A DNA stretch of 10,955 nucleotides from JBGPLH01 sp041486365 [NCBI: Thermodesulfobacteriota bacterium]. Its GTDB lineage: Bacteria; JAUYMQ01. The DNA lies in contig JBGPLH010000081.1 in assembly GCA_041486365.1 (NCBI GenBank), positions 1-10,955 of the forward strand, written 5' to 3'. The position numbers and the translations under genes are program-made. Below the pieces are notes generated by a model that was given only the letters and a program-made list of their open reading frames with translations, made no database searches and was not told where the DNA came from. Below are positions 1 through 6,293 of the stretch, one piece after another (the first letter of the stretch is position 1; the number at the start of each line of letters is the position of its first letter).

Positions 1-1178
1 CCCGCAAGCCCGTAGCGCGTGGCCACGAGCGCGATCATCACCGGCGTGGCGAACTGCACGCCGCGCGCCAGGTTGAAGGCCGCTCCCATGGCGGTGCTCC
101 GGATCGACGTGGGAAACAACTCCGCGAAGAGCGGCCCGTAGCCGCCGAACATCCCGGTCCCGAAGCCCACGAGGAACATGAACGCGAGGATCGCGGCCGG
201 GCGCCCGGCCACCCGATCCCAGGCGAGGGTGATCATCAGGAGTCCGAGGGCCATCAGGAGCGAGTAGATCGAGTAGGCGGGGCGGCGTCCGAGACGGTCC
301 GCGGCGAAGCCGAAGCTCGCATAGCCGAGGAAGCCCCCCATCTGCGTGACGAGGATCCATACCGCGGATTTCGCGAGCGAGAAGTGCCGCTCCTCGTGGA
401 GATATCCCGGCAGCCATGAATACGTGAACCAGTAGGCCGACATGTCGAAGATCGCCAGGACAAGGCACAGGAGGAAGATTCTCCGGTGCGGTGGCCTGAA
501 GAGGGCGAGAAGCTTGCTCCGCCGCTCCTCGGCCAGCGCGGCCTCGGGGACCTCGCCGCTCGCGATCCGGCGCCGCCGCTCGAGCCAGAGGTCCGACTCG
601 GGGAGGGCCTTCCGCACGAAGATCACGAGGACCGCGGGAAGGAACGACACGAAGAACGTCGCGCGCCAGCCGATCGCGGGCGCGACGAACCCTCCGACGA
701 GGGAGGCGAAGGCGATGCCCACGGGCGCCCCCGTCTGCATGAAGGCACCGTAGCGCCCACGCACCCGGGGCGGAAAGGTCTCGCCGATGTAGCTCTGCCC
801 CGTGGCCCACTCGCCGCCAACGCCGAGACCCGTGATCACGCGGAACACGACGAGGGAGGCCATATTCCACGAGAGGCCCGAGAGCAGCGTGCCGAAGCTG
901 TACGTGAGAATCGTCCACTGCAGGACCGTCTTGCGGCCGAACCGATCCGAGAGGACTCCGAACAACACACCCCCCGCCGCGGTGGCGGCGAGCGAGGCTC
1001 CGAGCACCGTGGACAGCTCGACGCGGCTGAAGTGGAGCTCCTTCCCGATGGGGATCAGCAGGAACGTGTAGAGGATGAGGTCGTAGAAATCGAAGACCCA
1101 CCCCGCCCAGCTCATGAGCAGGATCCGGTAGTGCACCCCGGTGGGTCGTTCGTGATCGGCGAGCAGCATGGGCGTCAT
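1..1178 (-). CDS. MFS transporter, metabolite/organic acid:H+ symporter type (C-terminus off window)
   Basis: Reverse-strand translation from the ATG at 1178 gives about 392 residues with no stop before the left edge, so the last one or two membrane helices are missing. Seen: helix 1 carries acidic residues in a WVFDFYDL stretch (D30, D33). The loop between helices 2 and 3 has the MFS signature GVLSDRFGRK (residues 74-83). A second conserved stretch reads RVITGLGVGGEW. A shorter copy of the loop motif (ADRLGRRP) occurs in the second half, as expected from the duplicated MFS fold. The DxxD pair in helix 1 is typical of the aromatic acid/H+ and related metabolite:H+ symporters, so an organic acid or similar anion is the likely substrate, but this is inference. 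The ATG at 1178 is preferred over 1169 because AGAGGA lies about 12 nt upstream. The gene is divergent from the small secreted protein at 1327 and no partner enzyme is visible. Confidence 0.9.
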   Translation of the reverse strand, partial: MTPMLLADHERPTGVHYRILLMSWAGWVFDFYDLILYTFLLIPIGKELHFSRVELSTVLGASLAATAAGGVLFGVLSDRFGRKTVLQWTILTYSFGTLLSGLSWNMASLVVFRVITGLGVGGEWATGQSYIGETFPPRVRGRYGAFMQTGAPVGIAFASLVGGFVAPAIGWRATFFVSFLPAVLVIFVRKALPESDLWLERRRRIASGEVPEAALAEERRSKLLALFRPPHRRIFLLCLVLAIFDMSAYWFTYSWLPGYLHEERHFSLAKSAVWILVTQMGGFLGYASFGFAADRLGRRPAYSIYSLLMALGLLMITLAWDRVAGRPAAILAFMFLVGFGTGMFGGYGPLFAELFPTSIRSTAMGAAFNLARGVQFATPVMIALVATRYGLA

Positions 1179-1290
1179 CGGCGGTTCGGGTCCTCTTGCG
1201 CGGCCCTACGGCGCGACGCTTTCTTACCGCAGGAAGCGGCGGGAATCCAGAAAGTTCGCGCTCGGGCGGGCACGCAACCGCAGGCGCGCC

Positions 1291-1319
1291 TTGACAGGGA
1301 CCCATCCCCTCCCTAGCCT
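1291..1319 (+). promoter_or_regulatory. sigma70-like promoter, TTGACA-N17-TAGCCT, possibly leaderless
   Basis: A perfect -35 hexamer TTGACA (1291-1296) is followed after exactly 17 bp by TAGCCT (1314-1319), which keeps the T1, A2 and T6 positions of the -10 consensus. The predicted transcription start is about 1326-1327, which is the A of the ATG of the next gene. That ATG has no Shine-Dalgarno sequence (upstream bases are pyrimidine-rich), which fits a leaderless mRNA. The promoter is inferred from sequence only. Confidence 0.5.
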
Positions 1320-1326
1320 CCCGACC

Positions 1327-1668
1327 ATGCCGACCCCTTCGCGCGCCCGGGCGATCCTCCTGGCCCTCCTGCTGCTCGCGCCCTCCCTGCTCTGCGCGGC
1401 GGATCCCGCGGAGCGTTCCGTGCCGCGGGGAGCGCGCCGCATCGGGTCGACCGAGGGGATCCACTGCTTCTGCCATTCGGGGTCGCAGCCCGGCGCCGCG
1501 TCGATGAGCCAGCCCGACGCTCCCTCTTCCCGCGCCCTCTACGCCGCGACCGTCGCCTTCGCCCTCGATCGGGGGCCGGCCTCCATGATCGTCGTCGTCC
1601 CTGATATCCCGGCGGCCGGACTCGTTTCCCCAAAGCCTCCGACCCTTCCTCCCAACGCCCTCGTCTGA
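1327..1668 (+). CDS. small secreted protein with HCFCH motif, hypothetical
   Basis: This 113-residue protein is not one I recognise. Seen: an N-terminal signal peptide with basic residues R6 and R8, a leucine-rich core over residues 9-22 and likely cleavage after A24 or A25. The mature part is rich in Pro, Ala and Ser and holds one compact motif, H46-C47-F48-C49-H50, that could bind a metal or haem-like ligand. The -1 residue of the would-be lipobox (LLC) is Leu, so a lipoprotein is unlikely. The codons are strongly GC-ending, as in neighbouring genes, which supports real coding. An upstream in-frame start at 1168 is rejected because it overlaps the divergent transporter and ignores the promoter. 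Position just ahead of copC/copD suggests a role in periplasmic copper handling. Small DUF2946-type proteins with a nearby Cys pair occur in similar settings, but membership is not demonstrated. Confidence 0.6.
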   Translation: MPTPSRARAILLALLLLAPSLLCAADPAERSVPRGARRIGSTEGIHCFCHSGSQPGAASMSQPDAPSSRALYAATVAFALDRGPASMIVVVPDIPAAGLVSPKPPTLPPNALV

Positions 1669-1693
1669 TCCAAGCCTGGTCAAAGCACCGGAT

Positions 1694-1712
1694 CGCGCGG
1701 CACCGCCGCGCG
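1694..1712 (+). terminator. GC-rich hairpin, terminator-like but without U-tract
   Basis: A perfect 8-bp stem (CGCGCGGC at 1694-1701, GCCGCGCG at 1705-1712) encloses a 3-nt loop ACC. It lies 26 nt after the stop of the small secreted protein. Only GCTT follows, so it is not a classical intrinsic terminator. It could pause transcription, protect the upstream 3' end or separate the first gene from the barrel/copC/copD run. Confidence 0.35.
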
Positions 1713-1783
1713 GCTTCCGCGCGCGCCCGCATGGAGGCGTGGCGGCGGCCGGGATCCGGATCGATCACGCGTGCACGAAAGAG

Positions 1784-1790
1784 GGAGGAA
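1784..1790 (+). promoter_or_regulatory. ribosome binding site deciding the barrel protein start
   Basis: GGAGGAA lies 3 nt before the ATG at 1794, with GGAGG itself 5 nt away. It supports this start over the in-frame ATG at 1731, which would add an Arg-rich stretch ahead of the signal peptide. Confidence 0.7.
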
Positions 1791-1793
1791 CCG

Positions 1794-2768
1794 ATGATAG
1801 GGTCATGGCGGGGGGTATCGCTGGCGATGGCGGTCGTGCTCGGGGGCGCGGAGCGCGCGCTCGCGCACGGCATGGCGGGGAAACGATTCTTCCCGGCCAC
1901 GCTCGCGACGGAGGATCCCTTCGTCGCCGACGAGCTGTCGCTCCCGACGGTCTCCACGTTCAAGGAGCCGGCCTCGGGGGACGAGCCTGCGACGCAGGAG
2001 ACGGAGATCTCGGCGGAGCTCGCCAAGCGAATCACCCCGGAGCTGGGGATCGCCCTCGAAGAGGCCTGGGTGCGCCTCGATCGGGCCGGCGGCGGGACCG
2101 AGAACGGGCTCGCCAATCTCGGGGTGGGCCTGAAGTACCAGTTCCTGAAGAGCGCCGCCCACGAGGCGATCGCCTCCGTCGGCATGGGGCTGGAGATCGG
2201 CGGAACCGGGAACCATCGCGTCGAAGCCGATCCCTTCTGCACGCTCGCGCCCGCGTTCCTCTTCGGCAAGGGCTTCGGCGATCTTCCCGACCGGCTGCGC
2301 TATCTAAGGCCGCTGGCGGTGACCGGGGTGGCCGAACTCCAGATTCCGACGCGGGCGAGGACGACCCGCACAAACGTGGCGATCGAGGACGGTGAGCTCG
2401 AGGTCGAAACCGAGATCGAGCAACACCCGACGATGCTGGGGTGGGGGCTCGCGGTGGAGTACAGCATCCCCTACCTCCAGGCGCACGTGAAGGACGTGGG
2501 GCTCGGGCGGCCGTTCAACAGGCTCATCGCGCTCGTGGAGTTTCCCATGGCCACGCCGCTCAATCGCGGCGCGCGGGGCGAGACGATGGGCACTGTTAAC
2601 CCGGGGATCCTCTGGGCGGGCAAGTCGTTCCAGATCGGCGTGGAGGCGATTGTTCCGGTGAACCGGCGGACGGGGGACCACGTGGGAGTCCTCGCCCAGG
2701 TCCACTTCTACCTCGACGACCTCTTCCCGAATAGTCTCGGCCGTCCCCTCTTCCGGAGGAAACCGTGA
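1794..2768 (+). CDS. predicted outer-membrane beta-barrel-like protein, CopC/CopD-associated
   Basis: The 324-residue protein starts with a signal peptide (residues 1-24, hydrophobic core 8-19, ALA cleavage site) so that the mature chain begins H25-G-M-A-G-K-R-F-F-P. The body has repeated stretches of alternating polar and hydrophobic residues, for example 104-118, 126-140, 215-227, 272-288 and 296-307, separated by charged or glycine-rich turns. This is typical of outer-membrane barrels and resembles the MetA-pathway/phenol-degradation-type transporter families, though I cannot confirm the family. The C-terminus ends in a short basic tail rather than a terminal Phe. Its stop codon overlaps the copC start (GTGA), so the two are translationally coupled. 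Context suggests metal passage or sensing across the outer membrane, which is inference. No promoter is evident directly upstream; it may be read through from 1291. Confidence 0.75.
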   Translation: MIGSWRGVSLAMAVVLGGAERALAHGMAGKRFFPATLATEDPFVADELSLPTVSTFKEPASGDEPATQETEISAELAKRITPELGIALEEAWVRLDRAGGGTENGLANLGVGLKYQFLKSAAHEAIASVGMGLEIGGTGNHRVEADPFCTLAPAFLFGKGFGDLPDRLRYLRPLAVTGVAELQIPTRARTTRTNVAIEDGELEVETEIEQHPTMLGWGLAVEYSIPYLQAHVKDVGLGRPFNRLIALVEFPMATPLNRGARGETMGTVNPGILWAGKSFQIGVEAIVPVNRRTGDHVGVLAQVHFYLDDLFPNSLGRPLFRRKP

Positions 2769-3130
2769 AGCGGACCCGGCTCCTGCTCGCGACGATCGCC
2801 CTCTCGCTCGGGGCGCCCGCGCCCGTCTCGGCGCACGCCTTTCTCGATCACGCGGCCCCCTCGGTCGGCGGCAAGGTGCACGCGCCTCCGGGTGAGGTGA
2901 GCCTCCGGTTCAGCGAGAAGCTCGAGCCGGCGTTCTGCTCGGTCCGCGTGCTCGACGCGAAAGGCGAGCGCGTGGACAAGGGCGACGCGCGCGTGGACGG
3001 CGGGGACCGGGGGATGCTGCGCGTGTCGCTCCGGGTCATCCCCGCGGGTGTGTACAAGGTGGTCTGGCGCGCCGTCTCGGTGGATTCGCACGTGACCGAG
3101 GGGGACTTCACCTTCGAGGTCGTCCCGTGA
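2765..3130 (+). CDS. copC: CopC family periplasmic copper-binding protein
   Basis: This 121-residue protein matches CopC in length and pattern: signal peptide 1-23 (cleavage VSA|HAF), then a small beta-sandwich. The mature protein begins with H24, the His1 ligand of the Cu(II) site. The C-terminal SVDSHVTEG stretch supplies D107 and H109, spaced like the Asp83 and His85 ligands described for CopC of methanotrophs. There is no Met-rich loop, so a single Cu(II) site is expected rather than the dual Cu(I)/Cu(II) form. The GTG start at 2765 overlaps the upstream stop by 4 bp (GTGA), and GGAGGA at 2755-2760 lies 4 nt upstream. CopC delivers or buffers periplasmic copper, probably for the CopD membrane protein encoded next. 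Confidence 0.92.
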   Translation: MKRTRLLLATIALSLGAPAPVSAHAFLDHAAPSVGGKVHAPPGEVSLRFSEKLEPAFCSVRVLDAKGERVDKGDARVDGGDRGMLRVSLRVIPAGVYKVVWRAVSVDSHVTEGDFTFEVVP

Positions 3131-3170
3131 CGGGGCAGCCTGCGCACGGGGCGTGGAACGGAAAGCCGCC

Positions 3171-4136
3171 ATGACGGTGGTCATGGCCCTTCTCCGCGCA
3201 ACCCACCTCCTGGCGTGCCTCTCCCTCGCCGGAACGCTGGTGTTCGCGCGGGTCATCCTGGAGCCGTCCGTCGCACGCGCCGGGGGCTCCGCGCGCGTGG
3301 AGGGCGACGTGCTGCGCCGGGGGCTCCTCCGCCTCGCATGGGCCGCCCTGGCCATCGCGCTCGCGTCGGGCGCGCTCTCGCTCGTGGCGGAAGCCTCGAT
3401 CATGAGCGGTCTCCCGGCGACGGATCTGGTGAGCCACGACGTCATCTCGAAGGTCCTCACGGGAACGCAGTTCGGACGCGTCTGGTCCCTTCGCCTCGCC
3501 CTCCTGGCGATCCTTGCCGCGTGTCTCGTCCTTCGGGAAGGAAGGGGGACGGCGGGCGCCGGTAGAATGCCCGACACCCCCGGCATGCTCCTCGCGCTCT
3601 CGTTCCTCGTGACGCTGGCCTGGGCCGGCCACGCGGCGGCGCGCCAGGGAAGCGGCCGCGCATTTCATCTCGCCGGTGATGCGATTCACCTCGCGGCGGC
3701 GGGGGCCTGGCTCGGCGGCTTCCTCCCGCTCGCGGCCCTCCTCGATCGGGCGGTGCTATCCGCAGCCTCCTTCGCCATCGCCTGCGAGGCAACCCGCCGT
3801 TACTCGGCGCTCGCGCAGGCGTGCGTCGGAGCGCTCCTCGTCACCGGCTTCCTGAACGCGTGGTTCCTCCTGGGAAGCCTCCCCGCCCTCATCGGATCGG
3901 AGTACGGGCGGATCCTCCTCGGGAAGCTCGCCCTCTTCGCCCTCCTCCTCGCCCTCGCAGCGCGCAACCGGTCCCGGCTCGTCCCGCGGCTCCTGGCGGC
4001 GGGGGATTCCCCTCCGCCGGCGGCGCTCCGCGCCCTCCGCCGGAACGTCCTCCTCGAGGCGGCGTTCGGTATCGCGATCGTCTTCGTCGTGGGATGGCTC
4101 GGCGGAACACCGCCCGCGGCGGGACATTCGCCCTGA
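3171..4136 (+). CDS. copD: CopD family copper-transport membrane protein
   Basis: The 321-residue protein is largely membrane-embedded, with about eight hydrophobic segments, as expected for the CopD family of inner-membrane copper importers. A conserved stretch reads FHLAGDAIHLAAAGAWLGG (residues 165-183), in which H166 and H173 lie on a membrane helix and are candidate copper ligands. The family often has such His residues and the WLGG turn. No CopC domain is fused at the N-terminus and no CtaG-like domain at the C-terminus, so this is the stand-alone form paired with separate CopC. The ATG at 3171 is chosen because the hydrophobic N-terminus (TVVMALLRATHLL) begins there and GGAA/CGGAAAG precedes it. 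An in-frame GTG at 3153 would add six residues. The gap after copC is 40 nt, so co-transcription is likely. Confidence 0.88.
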   Translation: MTVVMALLRATHLLACLSLAGTLVFARVILEPSVARAGGSARVEGDVLRRGLLRLAWAALAIALASGALSLVAEASIMSGLPATDLVSHDVISKVLTGTQFGRVWSLRLALLAILAACLVLREGRGTAGAGRMPDTPGMLLALSFLVTLAWAGHAAARQGSGRAFHLAGDAIHLAAAGAWLGGFLPLAALLDRAVLSAASFAIACEATRRYSALAQACVGALLVTGFLNAWFLLGSLPALIGSEYGRILLGKLALFALLLALAARNRSRLVPRLLAAGDSPPPAALRALRRNVLLEAAFGIAIVFVVGWLGGTPPAAGHSP

Positions 4137-4200
4137 CGGCGGACGCGCGAAGGACGCTTTCTTGAGGGAGGAGGCGCGGGCGCGCCGCGGGAAGACGGGT

Positions 4201-4626
4201 TCAGCGCGCGTCGGGCGGCTTCGTGGCGACGGCCACCTTCTGGGCGCCCGCCTTGCGGGCCACGTCCAGGAGGCTCACGGCCTCGCCCAGCAGGACCTTC
4301 TCGTCGCCTTCGAGGATCACGAGCCGGTCGCTCGTGGCGGCCACCGCCGCGGCGAGCGCCTTCGGGAGCGCGCCACGGGCCACCGGCTTGCCGTTGAGGA
4401 AGAGCCGGTTGTCGGGGGTGAGGGTCAGCGTCACCGATTGCGGCATGTTCTCGCCGGCGCCCGAGCGCGGCAGGGTCACCTTGAGCGCCTGCTGCACGAG
4501 CGCCGTGCTGGTCACCATGAAGATGATCAGCAGCACGAGGAAGACGTCGGTGAGCGGGGTGATGTTGATCTCGGCGACGATCTCCTCGCCGCCCGCATCG
4601 TCGTCGCGGAGCCTAGTCGCGCCCAC
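4201..4626 (-). CDS. exbD: ExbD/TolR family proton-channel subunit
   Basis: The 141-residue protein has the standard ExbD/TolR plan: a short acidic cytoplasmic tail, the signature INITPLTDVFLVLLIIFM (residues 20-37) opening the single membrane helix, then a periplasmic domain of about 95 residues. D27 matches the protonatable Asp of ExbD (D25 in E. coli) and TolR. The GTG start at 4626 overlaps the 3' end of exbB by 14 nt and has GGAGGAG 4 nt upstream, which indicates translational coupling. With ExbB it forms an inner-membrane proton channel that energises outer-membrane or envelope work. No TonB, TolA or receptor gene is visible, so ExbD versus TolR cannot be decided. It is the last gene of the minus-strand run and converges on copD with a 64-nt gap. 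Confidence 0.9.
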   Translation of the reverse strand: MGATRLRDDDAGGEEIVAEINITPLTDVFLVLLIIFMVTSTALVQQALKVTLPRSGAGENMPQSVTLTLTPDNRLFLNGKPVARGALPKALAAAVAATSDRLVILEGDEKVLLGEAVSLLDVARKAGAQKVAVATKPPDAR

Positions 4627-5248
4627 GGGTCTCCTCCAGATCGGAGAGCGCGCCGGCCACCACCTCGCAGGCGGCCCGCAGCTCCACGCTGATTCGGTTG
4701 GCGCGGACGATCAGATAGTTGTAGGCGATGATGGCCATGACGGCGACGATGAGGCCCGCGGCGGTCGCCACAAGCGCCTCCGAGATGCCGGCCGCCACGA
4801 CGGTGAAACCGCCCGAGCCCGTGATGGCCATCTGGCGGAACGACTTGATGATCCCGACCACGGTCCCGAAGAGGCCGATGAAGGGCGCCATGCTCCCGAT
4901 CGTGCCGAGGATCCAGAGGCGCTCCTTCAGGCGCTGGACCTCCTGGGCGCGCGTGGCGTCGAGCACCTGGGCCACCCGGTCCGGCGCCATACGCTTCAAG
5001 CCCAGCGCTTCCCGGAAGACGGGGCTTGCCGGCGAGCGCACGAGGTCGCAGGCCGCGCGCGCGGAGCGCAGATCGCGCTCGTCGACGAATTCGAGCACCC
5101 GCCCCGTGAGGGCACGGGTCGCGCCGAGCGCACCGCGGTAGGCCCACACCCGCTCGAGGAACACCGCCACCGCGATCACGGAGCACAGCACGAGGGGGTA
5201 GATCGTCAGTCCCCCGTGCTCGATCAGGGTCATTATCGAATCAGGCAT
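4613..5248 (-). CDS. exbB: ExbB/TolQ/MotA family proton-channel protein
   Basis: The 211-residue protein has three membrane segments (about 14-33, 113-136 and 150-180) with a cytoplasmic domain between the first and second, as in ExbB and TolQ. Key stretches are GSMAPFIGLFGTVVGII (118-134, T129) and GISEALVATAAGL (154-166), which contains E157 and T162, equivalent to the functional E176 and T181 of E. coli ExbB. It assembles with ExbD into a proton-driven motor. The ATG at 5248 has only a weak GGAT element upstream. An internal ATG at residue 6 is no better, so the start is moderately sure. It follows gshB by 66 nt on the same strand, and a GC-rich hairpin lies in that gap, so it may be co-transcribed with the glutathione genes. 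Confidence 0.92.
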   Translation of the reverse strand: MPDSIMTLIEHGGLTIYPLVLCSVIAVAVFLERVWAYRGALGATRALTGRVLEFVDERDLRSARAACDLVRSPASPVFREALGLKRMAPDRVAQVLDATRAQEVQRLKERLWILGTIGSMAPFIGLFGTVVGIIKSFRQMAITGSGGFTVVAAGISEALVATAAGLIVAVMAIIAYNYLIVRANRISVELRAACEVVAGALSDLEETRGRD

Positions 5249-5271
5249 GCGTCGGGATCCATGTTGAAGAA

Positions 5272-5301
5272 GGTGGGGCCCGCGTCCCCCCGCGGGGCAC
5301 C
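5272..5301 (-). other. intercistronic GC-rich hairpin between gshB and exbB
   Basis: A 6-bp stem CCCGCG/CGCGGG (5279-5284 with 5291-5296) around a 6-nt loop is extended, across a 3/1 internal loop, by GGTG/CACC (5272-5275 with 5298-5301). There is no U-tract on the minus strand. It could moderate expression of exbBD relative to gshAB. Confidence 0.35.
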
Positions 5302-5314
5302 CGGAAGGAGGCGC

Positions 5315-6280
5315 CTAGCGCCCGGTGTGCTCCCGGGCGCGTCGCTCCACGAAGTCGATGACCCGCGCCTCCAGATTCACGCGGTCGAGCCGGTCGATCT
5401 CCTGCACACCCGTGGGGCTCGTGACGTTCACCTCCGTGAGCCAGCCGCCGATCACGTCGAGGCCGACGAACCACAGCCCGTGCTCGCGCAGCGCGGGCCG
5501 GAGCACGTCGCAGATCTCGCGGTCGCGAACGGTGATCTCCGCCTTCACGCACTCCCCTCCCACGTGGATGTTCGCGCGGGCTTCCCCGGCGCGCGGCACG
5601 CGAAGGGTCGCGCCGATCGGCTCGCCGTCCAGCAGGATGATCCGCTTGTCACCCTGCCGCGCCTCCGGCAGGTAGCGCTGCACGAGGACGTAGGCCGTCC
5701 CCTCCTTCGTGCTGCTCTCGAGCAGGCTCATCAGGTTCGTGTCGCTGCGCCGCAGGTGGAAGACGCCGAGCCCCCCGCAGCCGTCCAGCGGCTTCACGAT
5801 CCCCTCCCCGCCCAGCTCGTCGAGGAACTCGAGGATCCGCCGCGGCTCCTTCGCGACGAGACTCGGCGGCGTGATCTCCGGGAAGCGGAGCGCGAAGAGC
5901 TTCTCGTTCGCCTCCCGCAGGCCGTGGCCCGAGTTCATCACGAAAGCGCCGCGCACGAGGGAGAGCAGATGCGCGGCGTACAGGTAGTCCAGGGTGTAGG
6001 GTGGGTCCTTGCGCATCAGGACCGCGTCCACCGCGTCGAGCTGCATCTCCTTGGCGGGGCCGAGGCGGTAGAATTCCTCCGCGCGCTCGACGCGGATCGG
6101 CCAGAGCCGCGCCTGGACCCGGCCACCCTTCAGGACCATCTCCTCGGCGCGCGTGTACAGCACTTCGTGCCCGCGCGCCTGCGCCTCGAGCATCAGGACG
6201 AACGTCGTATCCTTGTCGATGCTCACCCGCTCGAGCGGGTCCATCACGACGGCGATTTGGAGCGGCTTGGGAGAGGGCAT
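5315..6280 (-). CDS. gshB: glutathione synthetase
   Basis: The 321-residue protein aligns by eye along its length with E. coli GshB (316 residues). It ligates gamma-glutamylcysteine and glycine using ATP in the cytosol, completing glutathione. Family motifs seen: VVMDP (11-15), KDTTFVLMLEAQARG (23-37), LMRKDPP (88-94), LREANEKLF (121-129), KPLDGCGG (163-170), QRYLPEARQGDKRIILLDGEP (201-221) and GLDVIGGWLTEVNVTSPT (273-290). D275, E283 and N285 match the Mg2+ ligands of the ATP-grasp site. One variation is GEARAN (232-237) where E. coli has GETRGN. The start at 6280 follows the gshA stop by 13 nt, with GAGGG near the junction, so translation is probably coupled to gshA. Confidence 0.95.
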   Translation of the reverse strand: MPSPKPLQIAVVMDPLERVSIDKDTTFVLMLEAQARGHEVLYTRAEEMVLKGGRVQARLWPIRVERAEEFYRLGPAKEMQLDAVDAVLMRKDPPYTLDYLYAAHLLSLVRGAFVMNSGHGLREANEKLFALRFPEITPPSLVAKEPRRILEFLDELGGEGIVKPLDGCGGLGVFHLRRSDTNLMSLLESSTKEGTAYVLVQRYLPEARQGDKRIILLDGEPIGATLRVPRAGEARANIHVGGECVKAEITVRDREICDVLRPALREHGLWFVGLDVIGGWLTEVNVTSPTGVQEIDRLDRVNLEARVIDFVERRAREHTGR

Positions 6281-6293
6281 GCGGCGGCGTCCC

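Noticed and set aside
486-1316. 276-codon plus-strand frame across the transporter
   Set aside because: The minus strand encodes a clear MFS protein here. The plus-strand product is low-complexity and highly charged.
1168-1326. Longer start for the small secreted protein at 1168
   Set aside because: It would overlap the divergent transporter, bury the signal peptide 53 residues in and ignore the promoter at 1291.
1313-2269. 318-codon minus-strand frame over the small secreted and barrel genes
   Set aside because: Ser/Arg/Pro-rich shadow of the plus-strand genes, with no motif and no ribosome site.
1215-4163. Repeated 11-mer GACGCTTTCTT at 1215-1225 and 4153-4163
   Set aside because: Short, only two copies, in unrelated settings, with no flanking similarity. 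Chance is adequate.
4173-4186. GC-rich inverted pair GGCGCG/CGCGCC in the copD-exbD convergent gap as a bidirectional terminator
   Set aside because: The loop is only 2-4 nt, the stem is short and no T-run follows on either strand.
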